Shown: piece after piece, positions 17,477 to 25,577 of the stretch
How the letters are laid out: each line of letters starts with the position of its first letter
Position numbering within the stretch: position 1 is the first letter of the stretch
Origin: CAVQND01 sp049518415
GTDB lineage: Bacteria; Verrucomicrobiota; Verrucomicrobiia; Limisphaerales; UBA8199
Direction of reading: 5' to 3'
Assembly: GCA_049518415.1 (NCBI GenBank)
Contig: JBEKRX010000009.1
Coordinates: 33,829-97,828 of the forward strand
Length of the DNA stretch: 64,000 bases
Made by a program: the position numbers and the translations under genes
The notes under the pieces: generated by a model
Database searches by the model: none
Told to the model about the DNA's origin: nothing
The model's input: only the letters and a program-made list of their open reading frames with translations

Positions 17477-17863
17477 TTATATTTGCAGGCGCATGAGTTC
17501 CTGGTATGAATCAAGCAATCGGTTCCGAACCTCGACCATTAACTGAAAGGACACGCCGGCCTCTTCCATGGCGATCATGGCCTGGTGCAGGGAGACGTTG
17601 TGGCCGCTCTGCAGATCCTGGAGTGCCTGGGCAGCGACGCTCTGTTTGGCGTTGACGTCGCGCACCATCTGGCTGAGCAGCCCGCCAAAGGAGCTCCCGG
17701 AGGGCTGGATGGCGGCGGCGGACGCCCCGGGCAGCGCCGCGTTCAACTCGCGCAGTTCGGCGGCGGGGATGGAAGTGGCCGGGGAGGATGCCCGCTCCGC
17801 CGGACCCAGCGAGCTCGCTCCGGCGCCCGACCACAATTGGCGGATTGAGGCGAGGGCGTTCAT
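17477..17863 (-). CDS. fliE: Basal-body rod/MS-ring connector FliE
   Basis: The 128-residue protein ends with the conserved FliE region: FGGLLSQMVRDVNAKQSVAAQALQDLQSG, then SLHQAMIAMEEAGVSFQLMVEVRNRLLDSYQELMRLQI. FliE joins the MS ring to the rod and is the first exported component. The N-terminal 45 residues are variable. It lies 14 nt downstream of flgC. Confidence 0.95.
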   Translation of the reverse strand: MNALASIRQLWSGAGASSLGPAERASSPATSIPAAELRELNAALPGASAAAIQPSGSSFGGLLSQMVRDVNAKQSVAAQALQDLQSGHNVSLHQAMIAMEEAGVSFQLMVEVRNRLLDSYQELMRLQI

Positions 17864-17877
17864 GGGTCAAAGGCGGC

Positions 17878-18309
17878 CTAATGTTTGCCGATGGAGAGGG
17901 CCTGCAGGGCCATAGTCCGACCGTTTTTCAAGACGGCGAGGTTGGCCTCGTAGGTGCGAGAGGCGACGATCATGTCGGCCATTTCCTCGTAGAGGTTGAC
18001 GTTTGGGAACTGGACCATGCCATTGGCGTCCGCATCCGGGTGCCCGGGTTGGTAAAGGGCGCGGCCGGGCCGCGGGTCTTTTTGGATGCGCGTGACCTGC
18101 GGCGCCAGGAGGGCCGGGGCGCTGCCGTCCCCGGCCTGGGCCCGTTGGAGAACGCTTTGGAAAACGGCCTGCTGGCGCTGATAAGGGTGCCCGTCGAGTC
18201 CGCGGGTCGTGTTGGCATTGGCGATGTTCTGCGCGATGACCTCGAGGCGCGTGCGCTCGGCGTCCAGGGCGGCCGTGGTGCTTGGGAGGCTGGGGATGAA
18301 CTGGATCAT
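17878..18309 (-). CDS. flgC: Proximal rod protein FlgC
   Basis: The 143-residue rod protein has the N-terminal ALDAERTRLEVIAQNIANANTTR and the C-terminal PNVNLYEEMADMIVASRTYEANLAVLKNGRTMALQALSIGK. Both are typical of FlgC, which builds the proximal rod with FlgB and FlgF. It starts 8 nt after flgB and is followed by fliE. Length is normal (about 135-150). Confidence 0.95.
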   Translation of the reverse strand: MIQFIPSLPSTTAALDAERTRLEVIAQNIANANTTRGLDGHPYQRQQAVFQSVLQRAQAGDGSAPALLAPQVTRIQKDPRPGRALYQPGHPDADANGMVQFPNVNLYEEMADMIVASRTYEANLAVLKNGRTMALQALSIGKH

Positions 18310-18317
18310 AAGCGGGC

Positions 18318-18701
18318 TCAGGCAGCTTTGCCGGTGATGGCCAGGCGCAGCTTGGCCAGGGCGGCGCTGACCATTTGGATTTCGGCGGCGTGTTGCAGCG
18401 AGTTCTGGCCAAGTTCAACCAGTTCGCCCTCAAGGTTCACGCTGTTGCCGTCCCGGTTGCGGGGCAGGGCCTTGCTATCCACAGCCAGGCGGGGCTGCAG
18501 GGCGCGCAACCGGGCCGTGTCGTGGTGGGCGATCGCGTTTTGGAGTTCGGCGCGGAAGGACGGGGCAAGGTCCACCCGTTGGTAGTGGGGCGTTTCGGCG
18601 TTGGCGATATTGGCCGCGATGGCGTCGTGCCTCGCCACCGTGGCGTCGAGCAGTCGTTTGGCTCCCAGATACCCCGGTTGATTGAACAAAGCTTCGATCA
18701 T
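18318..18701 (-). CDS. flgB: Proximal rod protein FlgB, first gene of the flagellar operon
   Basis: The 127-residue rod protein contains HDAIAANIANAETPHYQRVDLAPSFRAEL, the N-terminal FlgB motif, and a C-terminal helix with NSLQHAAEIQMVSAALAKLRLAI. It is the first gene of the operon. A sigma-54-type promoter lies 26 nt upstream of its ATG, so the predicted leader is only about 14 nt. No strong Shine-Dalgarno sequence is visible. Confidence 0.95.
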   Translation of the reverse strand: MIEALFNQPGYLGAKRLLDATVARHDAIAANIANAETPHYQRVDLAPSFRAELQNAIAHHDTARLRALQPRLAVDSKALPRNRDGNSVNLEGELVELGQNSLQHAAEIQMVSAALAKLRLAITGKAA

Positions 18702-18726
18702 GCAACAAATACCTGGCCTCGGTGAA

Positions 18727-18741
18727 GCAACAGCGGTGCCA
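18727..18741 (-). promoter_or_regulatory. Sigma-54 (-24/-12) promoter of the flagellar operon
   Basis: On the minus strand the sequence reads TGGCAC-CGCTG-TTGC followed by T. This matches the RpoN consensus TGGCAC-N5-TTGC exactly at the invariant GG and GC doublets, with correct spacing. The predicted start is about 18715, 14 nt before the flgB ATG. Sigma-54 commonly drives middle-class flagellar genes and needs an AAA+ activator. No such activator is encoded in this window. The position before the first gene of a 22-gene operon supports the call. Confidence 0.8.
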
Positions 18742-19023
18742 GCGGCCGCTAGCGGGAGTTTTTACCGCCTCCGCCGCCGGCGCTCCCCTCGAAAGGGAAA
18801 AAACGTCCCGGCTCCGATTTCACGGTAGGCAAGAGTTGTAGCCCCTTGGCCCGAAATCCGAATTGTGGTTTGCCGCCAAGCCGCGCTAAGCAGGCCTCGT
18901 CGAACATGCTCGCAGGCCGCGAGGAAGCTTGCCCGCCTGGGAGCGCAGCCCTCAGGCGGCTGCGGCCCGAGCGTTCTGCCAACCAAGGGAATTTGCCTTC
19001 GCGCTCCGTTGCTTCCTGGCTGC

Positions 19024-19041
19024 GGCAGCCTCAAGGCTGCC
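19024..19041. other. Stem-loop between the kinase gene and flgB
   Basis: GGCAGCCT-CA-AGGCTGCC is a perfect 8-bp stem starting 10 nt beyond the stop of the kinase gene. No T-tract follows, so it is a weak terminator candidate at best. The rest of the 350-bp gap (18702-19051) carries the sigma-54 promoter next to flgB, a second short hairpin at about 18936-18960, and no coding sequence I can support. Confidence 0.45.
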
Positions 19042-19051
19042 CCGTCCGGCC

Positions 19052-21052
19052 TCAATTGGCGCGGACGCCGGAGCCGGCGGCAATGGGGTGGCGGAGGGCC
19101 GAGTTGATGGCCTCGAGCAGGCTCTGAACAGTGAATGGCTTGGGGAGAAACGAGACCTCGCCCCAGCAGTTGTCGCACATCCCGTTGTCATGCGGGGGCG
19201 TCCCGCTCACCGCCAGGATGGGCAGGCGCGAGTCATAGGCATGGAGAATCCTAATGGCCGCGGGGCCATCCAGATTGGGCATCATGAGGTCGAGGATGAC
19301 GGCGCGAATGGCGGCGCGGTGGCGCGCGAACATCTCCAGGGCCTCGCGGCCATCGTTGGCGGCCAGCACCCGATAGCCGTGGGTCTCCAGGATGTGTTTG
19401 ATCAGCTTCAGAATAGACTGCTCGTCATCGGCGACCAAAACCACTTCGCCGCCCCCGAGTGGGAGCAGCGGCGAGCCGGCCGCGGTGATCACGGCCGTCT
19501 GGTCTTCGGGGGCCGGAAAATAGACGGTGAACCGGGAGCCTTGCCCGATCTCACTGTGGACCTCCACGTAGCCGCCATGGTTGCGCGCGATATCGTGGAC
19601 GGTGCACAGGCCCAGGCCGGTCCCCTGCCCCACCGGTTTGGTGGTGAAAAAGGGGGTGAAGATCTTCCCGAGGACTTCCGGCGTCATCCCGCTGCCGGTG
19701 TCGGCCACCTCGAGGGCGACGTGCGGGCCGCAGCGTCGTTCGCCATTGTCAGCCTGGCCGGGCTGCTCCAGGCGCACATTGCGCACCGCCAGCGTGAGCC
19801 TTCCCCCCTCGGGCATGGCGTCGCGAGCGTTGACGCACAGGTTCAGCAGCACCTGGTGGATTTGCGTGGGGTCGCCCAGCAGTTCCCAGACCTCCTCAGG
19901 GATATCCACCCGCAGTTGGATCGACTTGGGAAACGTTTCCTGGATGATCTTGCTGATTTCCTTGATCAGGATTTTCGGCTGAAGGCGGACGGGGGCGCCC
20001 TCGACCCCCCGGCTGAAGCTGAGCAACTGACGCACGATGCCGGCGCCCCGCTGCGCGCTGGTGCCGAGCATCTGCAAGAGCATTTGTTCCTGCTCGTCCC
20101 GCGAACGGAGGCGCAAGACATCCACCGCCATGGAGACCGGCGCCAGGATATTGTTCAGGTCGTGGGCAATCCCGCTGGCCAGCGCGCCGATGGTTTCCAG
20201 GCGCTGCACCCGCAGGAACCTCGCCTCCAGGGACTTCTTCTCGGTCACATCCGTGCTCACGAACAGGATGGACTTGGGCTTGCCGGCGCCGTCGCGCACC
20301 AGCGTGGCGCGGCTATCGACCGTCACCGCCCGGCCCTCGCGGTGGACCTGACGGAATTCGCCGTTCCACTCGCCGTACTTGAGGGCCGCCTCCAGCGCCT
20401 GGATGAACTCGGGGGGCACTTCCTCGAAGAAAAGGCGGCTAACGTCGTGCCCGAGGGCCTCTTCGACCGGCCAGCCGTAAAGCCTTTCGGCGGCATGGTT
20501 CCAGTAAAGCACGCGCCCGCCGAGGTCCAGGACCGTGATCGCGTCGTGGGCAATATCGAGCAAGGCCGCTTGTTCGCGCACGCGCTCTTCGGCGCGCTGC
20601 CGTTCCGTCAGGTCCTCAAGGCACAACAGGACCATGGCCTGACCAGCGACCACGACCCTGGCCACCGAGGCCAAGAGGGTCGCGGCGCACGCTGCGCCGT
20701 TGCCCAGCAGGCGCGACCGCACACAGAACCGGGGGTGAGGGGAGTGCTGGCCCAGCGCACGTTCGACCGCGCGGTGCAGCGCGCAGGCGCTGCAATCCGG
20801 CCCCAGACTGCACGCGGGCGAGTCTTGGTGGCTTTGGGCCCAGCCGAGGATTGCCTCCACCGGTTTGCCCACCAGGGCCTCCGCCTGGCAGCCTGCCAAG
20901 GCCGCCGCCGCGCAGTTGGCCCGCACGATGCGGCGTTGGCCGTCCACCAGGACCAGGATGACGGGGGCGTGTTCGTAAATAGCAGCCAGTTCGGCCTGCA
21001 GGGCCGCGTCGCGCGAGTCCAGACCGTTGCCGGGGCTGCTTGAGTTGTTCAT
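19052..21052 (-). CDS. Hybrid PAS-domain sensor histidine kinase with receiver
   Basis: This 666-residue protein (from ATG 21052; ATG 21115 would add 21 residues) has no membrane segment. Two PAS domains (about residues 20-145 and 160-275) are followed by HisKA with His297 in ASGIAHDLNNILAP. HATPase_c follows, with N407 in NLCVNARDAMPEGG and G-boxes DTGSGM and GQGTGLGL. The C-terminal receiver has phospho-acceptor Asp588 (VILDLMMPN) and Lys638. The first PAS carries a Cys cluster (CSLGPDCSACAL) that could bind metal or sense redox; this is inference. The gene lies directly upstream of the sigma-54-driven flagellar operon, so a link to flagellar or motility control is possible but unproven. 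Confidence 0.88.
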   Translation of the reverse strand: MNNSSSPGNGLDSRDAALQAELAAIYEHAPVILVLVDGQRRIVRANCAAAALAGCQAEALVGKPVEAILGWAQSHQDSPACSLGPDCSACALHRAVERALGQHSPHPRFCVRSRLLGNGAACAATLLASVARVVVAGQAMVLLCLEDLTERQRAEERVREQAALLDIAHDAITVLDLGGRVLYWNHAAERLYGWPVEEALGHDVSRLFFEEVPPEFIQALEAALKYGEWNGEFRQVHREGRAVTVDSRATLVRDGAGKPKSILFVSTDVTEKKSLEARFLRVQRLETIGALASGIAHDLNNILAPVSMAVDVLRLRSRDEQEQMLLQMLGTSAQRGAGIVRQLLSFSRGVEGAPVRLQPKILIKEISKIIQETFPKSIQLRVDIPEEVWELLGDPTQIHQVLLNLCVNARDAMPEGGRLTLAVRNVRLEQPGQADNGERRCGPHVALEVADTGSGMTPEVLGKIFTPFFTTKPVGQGTGLGLCTVHDIARNHGGYVEVHSEIGQGSRFTVYFPAPEDQTAVITAAGSPLLPLGGGEVVLVADDEQSILKLIKHILETHGYRVLAANDGREALEMFARHRAAIRAVILDLMMPNLDGPAAIRILHAYDSRLPILAVSGTPPHDNGMCDNCWGEVSFLPKPFTVQSLLEAINSALRHPIAAGSGVRAN

Positions 21053-21424
21053 GTTCCAAAGCGCCAGGCCAGAGATGACGCCGGCATTACGTAGGCCACC
21101 ATAATTGGTCCGCATTGCTTATCGGTGCGCCCGGCGGGAAGTTAAGCCTCAACCCGATTTTTCCCCCTCTTTGGCCTCAAGTGCCCGCCAAAATGGCCGA
21201 TGTAAGCACGGACCGATCAGCCGCCTCCACAATCGCTCCCGCGGCCCCAAACCGGGCGCGCCCCTCGGGCCGGGCTGCGCGTGGCCGGCGGAGGCGCTTC
21301 AGGCGGTTGCCCTGACAACCACTGGCGCAGGGCGAGTTCTCGCGTGGGCCAGGCCGGCACACCCGCCAGCCGCCCGACCAGAACCTCCGCCCGGCCAAGG
21401 CCATTTTTCAGTCAGTCCGCAGCT
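21053..21424. other. Divergent intergenic region, no feature recognised
   Basis: This 372-bp stretch separates the minus-strand kinase from the plus-strand response regulator, so it should hold both promoters. I see no clear -35/-10 pair, sigma-54 motif or operator palindrome. If the upstream kinase start is used, the gap shrinks to 309 bp. Confidence 0.4.
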
Positions 21425-22672
21425 ATGATGGAACAAAAGATCCTGACGGTAGATGACGACAAGGTAACGCGGCTCCTTGTCAGCACCGCCTTTCGGCCCT
21501 TCGCCTGCAAGGTCGTCGAGGCCGCCGACGGCGTGGAAGGCCTGGCGTTGGCCGACCGCGAGCACCCGGACATCATCGTGCTGGACTACGACATGCCGGT
21601 CATGGACGGGGCGCAGATGCTGACCCGGCTCAAGGCCAATCCGCGCTTGCGCACCATCCCGGTGCTCATGCTCACAGCCTATTCGCAGCGCGACTGCGTG
21701 GTGCGGATCCTGAAACTGGGCGTGCGGGATTTCCTGGTCAAACCCTTTACCAAGGAGCAGATCATCGAGCGCGTCAGACGGATCATCGACCTCAAGAGCC
21801 GCCACGCCAGTGCCCCGCGGCCCAAGCGCTCGGACGAACCGTTGGCAATCCTGGTCGTGGACGACAAGCCGGCCATCATCGAGCTAATCCAGAAAGCCTT
21901 CGCCGCCACACCCTGGCAGGTGCGGGGGGTGACGCAGGCAGACCAGGCGGTCGAGGCCTGCAACCGGGCGTTGCCGGACCTCCTCTTGGTCAGCCTGTCG
22001 CTGCCGGACAGCTCGGGCTTCAGCCTCTTTGAAACCCTGCGCGCCTCCACCCGGACCAAGGGTGTCCCTGTGCTCGCCCTCAGCGTGAAGGCGGCGACCC
22101 AGGAACAGGAGCTGGCCCAACTGCTCGGTTTCAACGGGCTTGTGACCAAGCCCATCGAACTGGCCAGCCTCCGGCTCAACATCATCCGCGCGTTGGGCTT
22201 GGACACCTCCCATAACTACCTTCAGCAGCGGAACAACGCCCTGGTGCTCCGCCTGCCGGCCAATTTCAACCAAGTCCTCGCCGGCGAAATTCTAGACCAT
22301 TTGCGCCAAAAGGCCGCCGCCGCCGTAGATGCCGGCCTCAACCTGGTCGTCCTCGACCTGAACCAACTCCAGGCCATAGACATGACTCTGATCAAGCTGG
22401 GGCTTGAAACCATCCGGCTTTGCGCCGAGTTTGACCTGCCTCACTGCCTGATCGCTTCCGAGGCCGTGCGCCGGGAGTGCGCCCTTCGCCCGGAGACGAA
22501 GGATTGGAAGTTCGCCGGGTCCCTCGCGGAGGCCTTGCACCCGCCGACGGGCAACCCGGCCCAAGCAAGTTCCGGTGACGTCCCTGGCGATAACCAGAAA
22601 AGGCGAAATAGCGGCTCTCCAGGCCCCGCCGATCCTGCCCCAGTCGGCGAACCCGGTAACATTCATAATTAG
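21425..22672 (+). CDS. Tandem receiver protein with pseudo-receiver and STAS-like domain
   Basis: This 415-residue protein has three parts. Receiver 1 (residues 4-122) is complete, with the acidic pair DDD near residue 10, phospho-acceptor Asp54 (IVLDYDMPVMDG) and Lys107 (LVKPF). Receiver 2 (141-255) keeps the acidic patch (VVDDKPA) and Lys (VTKP), but the phospho-acceptor position is Ser190 (LLLVSLSLPDSSG), so it should not be phosphorylated. Residues 268-371 look like a STAS domain (ALVLRLPANFNQVL, LVVLDLNQLQAID). The C-terminus is disordered. No DNA-binding or output enzyme domain is present, so signalling is probably by protein contact. It is divergent from the hybrid kinase, its likely partner. 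Confidence 0.82.
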   Translation: MMEQKILTVDDDKVTRLLVSTAFRPFACKVVEAADGVEGLALADREHPDIIVLDYDMPVMDGAQMLTRLKANPRLRTIPVLMLTAYSQRDCVVRILKLGVRDFLVKPFTKEQIIERVRRIIDLKSRHASAPRPKRSDEPLAILVVDDKPAIIELIQKAFAATPWQVRGVTQADQAVEACNRALPDLLLVSLSLPDSSGFSLFETLRASTRTKGVPVLALSVKAATQEQELAQLLGFNGLVTKPIELASLRLNIIRALGLDTSHNYLQQRNNALVLRLPANFNQVLAGEILDHLRQKAAAAVDAGLNLVVLDLNQLQAIDMTLIKLGLETIRLCAEFDLPHCLIASEAVRRECALRPETKDWKFAGSLAEALHPPTGNPAQASSGDVPGDNQKRRNSGSPGPADPAPVGEPGNIHN

Positions 22673-22785
22673 CTCCCCCCTCCACACGGCAAGTCGGCCC
22701 GCCCCCGGGGGTCGCACTCGTACAAGGCCGCCGGCAGCCGCTCCAACTCAGGACTCATTCAAGCCGGCCCTGAGGATTTCGGCCG

Positions 22786-23784
22786 CTACTGCTTCTTCTT
22801 GTTCTTCTCGCTTTGCATCTCCTTTTCGATATCTTCGGGCGTCATGATCTTGGGCTGGACGCCTTTCTTGAGTTCTTCGGCCGACGGCACTTTCATAATG
22901 TCGCTGGTCAGCGGCTGGGGATTGCCCGGGGCCGCCGGCAGCGCCTCGATGCCGGTCAATTCCATCTCGTAAATCAACGTCGACCCGGGCTCGACATCCG
23001 GGGGCAGTGGATAATCGCCCCGGGCCAGGGCCGAGGGCAGGTAAAGCTCCCATTTCGAGCCGACCTTCATCATCTGCCAGGCTTCACTCCAGCCGCGGAA
23101 CATAGCGCGACCGGCCATCTGCTTCACCGGGCCCGGTCCACGCTTGGCCGAGTTGTCGAATTCCTTGCCGGTGATGAGGGTGCCGCGATAGGTAACGTTC
23201 ACCATGTCGTTGCTCTTGGGGACGGCCCCAGTCCCTTCGGTGATGACTTTATACTGCATTTCCACCGTCTTGCCATCCGGCAGTGTCACCGCGTGGGTCT
23301 TGACTCCCTCCTTTTTCTTGTTCTCAGCCAGGAACGCTTCGCCCAGTTTGTGGTTCTTGTCCGCCAGCTTGAGCCGCTCCTCTTCCCGCTTGGCGTTGGC
23401 CGCCATCGAGAAAGCCCGCACCCCCTCCCCCATCTGGACCTCCGTCAGTCTCATCGCGTGGCCGGCCGCCATATCCCTTATCGCCGCCGTCAGCACGTCC
23501 AGGTCCAGTTCGACCCCGCTCTGCTTGATGCCCCGGCCGATGTTCATGCCCAGGCTGTAGCTCATCTGCTCCTTCTGGTCCTTGAATCCCGCCACCAACT
23601 CGGGTGCCGCTGGCGCCGGCCGCACTGGGGGCACCGCCGGCGCCGGCTGCACTTGGGACGCCGGCGGCGCCGGCGGCGCGGGCTTGTTCTCCGCCGCCGC
23701 GGGCTTGTTTTCCGCCGCCCCGCCAAGCTCCAAAAGCCCGCTTGCCATACCGATGACCAACATCAGTCTTAATTCATTCTTCAT
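22786..23784 (-). CDS. Exported FKBP-type peptidyl-prolyl isomerase
   Basis: The 332-residue protein starts with a signal-like segment (MKNELRLMLVIGMASGLLELGG), then a Pro/Ala-rich linker with repeated ENKPA words. An FKBP N-terminal dimerisation domain (DQKEQMSYSLGMNIGRGIKQSG onward) and an FKBP domain (GTGAVPKSNDMVNVTYRGTLITGKEFDNS to LPPDVEPGSTLIYEMELTGI) follow. This is the Mip/FklB layout: a periplasmic folding catalyst that isomerises Xaa-Pro bonds. A charged 50-residue tail ends in NKKKQ. ATG at 23784 is chosen because upstream codons do not extend the signal peptide sensibly. It is divergent from purD. Confidence 0.88.
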   Translation of the reverse strand: MKNELRLMLVIGMASGLLELGGAAENKPAAAENKPAPPAPPASQVQPAPAVPPVRPAPAAPELVAGFKDQKEQMSYSLGMNIGRGIKQSGVELDLDVLTAAIRDMAAGHAMRLTEVQMGEGVRAFSMAANAKREEERLKLADKNHKLGEAFLAENKKKEGVKTHAVTLPDGKTVEMQYKVITEGTGAVPKSNDMVNVTYRGTLITGKEFDNSAKRGPGPVKQMAGRAMFRGWSEAWQMMKVGSKWELYLPSALARGDYPLPPDVEPGSTLIYEMELTGIEALPAAPGNPQPLTSDIMKVPSAEELKKGVQPKIMTPEDIEKEMQSEKNKKKQ

Positions 23785-23798
23785 AGTTCTGTCTAATG

Positions 23799-23815
23799 TA
23801 AACATTGTATGTTTA
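23799..23815. promoter_or_regulatory. Operator-like inverted repeat between the prolyl isomerase gene and purD
   Basis: TAAACAT-TGT-ATGTTTA is a perfect 7-bp inverted repeat with a 3-bp centre, strikingly AT-rich for this genome. It ends 15 bp before the isomerase start and lies 92 bp before purD. It could be a regulator binding site and may also contain -10-like sequence. A second short palindrome (TGTGTACACA) lies at about 23828-23837. No regulator gene is adjacent. Confidence 0.45.
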
Positions 23816-23906
23816 ATCGCTCGTCCTGTGTACACAAAAACGCGCCGATGTCCAGCAGGAAGATCGCAAAAACCTTTTGCCCCTCCGGGAATTTCCTGCT
23901 TGAATC

Positions 23907-25208
23907 ATGCCCGTGAAAGTGCTGGTGATCGGCTCGGGCGGCCGCGAGCACGCGCTGGTCTGGAAGCTGGCCCAGTCCCCGCTGGCCTCGCAGATGTGGT
24001 GCGCCCCGGGCAACGCCGGCATCGCCGCCGAACGGCTGGCCAGCAACGGAGGGCTGGTCGAGTGCCTGCAACTGGGCGCCGCAGACCTGCCCCGGCTGCT
24101 GGCGTTGGCCCGCGAGCGGCGACCCGACCTCACCGTGGTCGGCCCGGATAACCCGCTGGCACTGGGCATCGTCGATCTCTTCCAGCAGCACGGCTTGCGC
24201 ATCTGGGGGCCGAACCGCAAGGCCGCCAGGTTCGAGGCCTCCAAAGTCTTTTCCCAGGGCTTCATGGAGCGCCACGCCATCCCCACTGCGCGTGCCGGCA
24301 CTTTCGCCCAGCCCGAACCCGCCAAAGCTTTTGCCGCCTCCCTCGGCGGACGTTGCGCCGTCAAGGCCGACGGCCTGGCCCTCGGCAAAGGCGTCTTGGT
24401 CTGCGCCAGCCTGGCCGAGGCCGAAAATGCCATCGACGACATCCTGGTGCGCAACGCCTTCGGCGCTGCCGGGGCCCAGATCGTCATCCAGGAATTGCTC
24501 GACGGCCTGGAACTCTCCCTCCATGCCCTTTGCGACGGCAAGACTGCCAGACTCTTTCCCACTGCCCAGGACCACAAGCGCGCCTTGGACGGCGACCGGG
24601 GCCCGAACACCGGCGGGATGGGCGCCTTTTCGCCCACACCCTTTTTGAGCCAAGCCGGCCTGGCCCAGGCGCGCCGGAGCATTCTCGAACCCTGGCTGCG
24701 CGGTTGCGCGGCCGAGGCCATTGACTACCACGGCATTCTCTATCCCGGCCTGATGCTGACGCCGGCGGGGCCGAAGGTGCTCGAGTTTAATGCCCGCTTC
24801 GGCGACCCGGAAACCCAGGTTTACTTGACCCGGCTGGAAAGCGATCTCCTCGAACTGCTCCAGGCCAGCGTGAACGGAACACTGGACCACACGGAACTCA
24901 AATGGAGTCCCACAGTCGCCGTCTGCGTGGTCCTCGCCTCCAGCGGCTACCCCGCCAGTTGTGCCATAGGCAAGCCTATTGGCGGCCTGGAACAAGCGGC
25001 GCAGTTGCCAAACACCAAGGTCTTCCATGCCGGCACCGCCCGCGCCGGCCAGCAAATTGTCACCAGCGGCGGACGCGTGCTCGGCGTCACCGCCTGGGCC
25101 AAAGACCTGCGCGGCGCCCGTGCCGCAGCCTACGCGGCGGTCGAAACCATCCACTTCGAAGGGGCGCAGTTTCGACGTGATATTGGCTTGAAAGCGTTGA
25201 AACGCTGA
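23907..25208 (+). CDS. purD: Phosphoribosylamine-glycine ligase PurD
   Basis: The 433-residue ATP-grasp enzyme joins glycine to phosphoribosylamine to make GAR in purine synthesis. Visible motifs are KVLVIGSGGREHALVWKLAQSP at the N-terminus, CAVKADGLALGKGVLVC (ATP-grasp), FPTAQDHKRALDGDRGPNTGGMGAFSP, and the metal-binding KVLEFNARFGDPETQV. Length is normal. The gene stands alone, without other pur genes. ATG at 23907 is unambiguous. Confidence 0.97.
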   Translation: MPVKVLVIGSGGREHALVWKLAQSPLASQMWCAPGNAGIAAERLASNGGLVECLQLGAADLPRLLALARERRPDLTVVGPDNPLALGIVDLFQQHGLRIWGPNRKAARFEASKVFSQGFMERHAIPTARAGTFAQPEPAKAFAASLGGRCAVKADGLALGKGVLVCASLAEAENAIDDILVRNAFGAAGAQIVIQELLDGLELSLHALCDGKTARLFPTAQDHKRALDGDRGPNTGGMGAFSPTPFLSQAGLAQARRSILEPWLRGCAAEAIDYHGILYPGLMLTPAGPKVLEFNARFGDPETQVYLTRLESDLLELLQASVNGTLDHTELKWSPTVAVCVVLASSGYPASCAIGKPIGGLEQAAQLPNTKVFHAGTARAGQQIVTSGGRVLGVTAWAKDLRGARAAAYAAVETIHFEGAQFRRDIGLKALKR

Positions 25209-25296
25209 AACCCTGAACCACGGTTGTCAGCGATTAAAGCCCTCTCGGAACCTCTCGGTCACATCCGCCAAGCCGGCTGGGCGTCGCACCCCGTCC

Positions 25297-25500
25297 AGCC
25301 AGGAGGCTCTCAGTGCCGTTCGTTCCAGGCATTGAAGACCTTGACCCCAGCACTGTGAAGTCGCTTGTGTTCCGGGTCGCCACCGTCCAACCGTGTGCCG
25401 AGGCCCTTGCGGCGATAACGGCATCGCGGGCCTTTACCTCCCAGCCTTCTGCCAAAGCAGCGCTGCTGATTCGCCCCCATTCAAGGGCCGCGGCCGGGCC
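25297..25500 (-). pseudogene. C-terminal remnant of a VapC-type PIN toxin gene
   Basis: A 68-codon open stretch encodes ALEWGRISSAALAEGWEVKARD, then DAVIAARASAHGWTVATRNTSDF and TVLGSRSS. This is the C-terminal third of a VapC/FitB PIN domain, with the conserved Asp of DAVIAA and TRNTSDF. The N-terminal two thirds, with the first catalytic Asp residues, are missing. The frame runs into the CCAATGTGG tandem repeat at 25519, where the break lies. No antitoxin is next to it. It is a relic rather than a working toxin. Confidence 0.7.
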
Positions 25501-25518
25501 AGTTTTTTGGAAAAAATA

Positions 25519-25554
25519 GCCAATGTGGCCAATGCAGCCAATGTGGCCAATGCA
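25519..25554. repeat. 9-bp tandem repeat (GCCAATGTG/GCCAATGCA)
   Basis: Four 9-bp units alternate GCCAATGTG and GCCAATGCA. They are preceded by an AT-rich foldback (TTTTTTGGAAAAAA). An almost identical array with the same kind of leading TTTTCGAGAAAA sequence lies at 52190-52225. It truncates the VapC remnant. Confidence 0.9.
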
Positions 25555-25577
25555 GTGTTGCGCCAGGCGGCATTTGG

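Noticed and set aside
19024..19041. Intrinsic terminator after the kinase gene
   Set aside because: The stem is good but no T-tract follows on the transcribed strand, so it is kept only as a stem-loop.
18929..21043. 704-codon plus-strand frame opposite the histidine kinase
   Set aside because: The kinase on the minus strand has full conserved motifs; the opposite frame has none and reflects codon bias.
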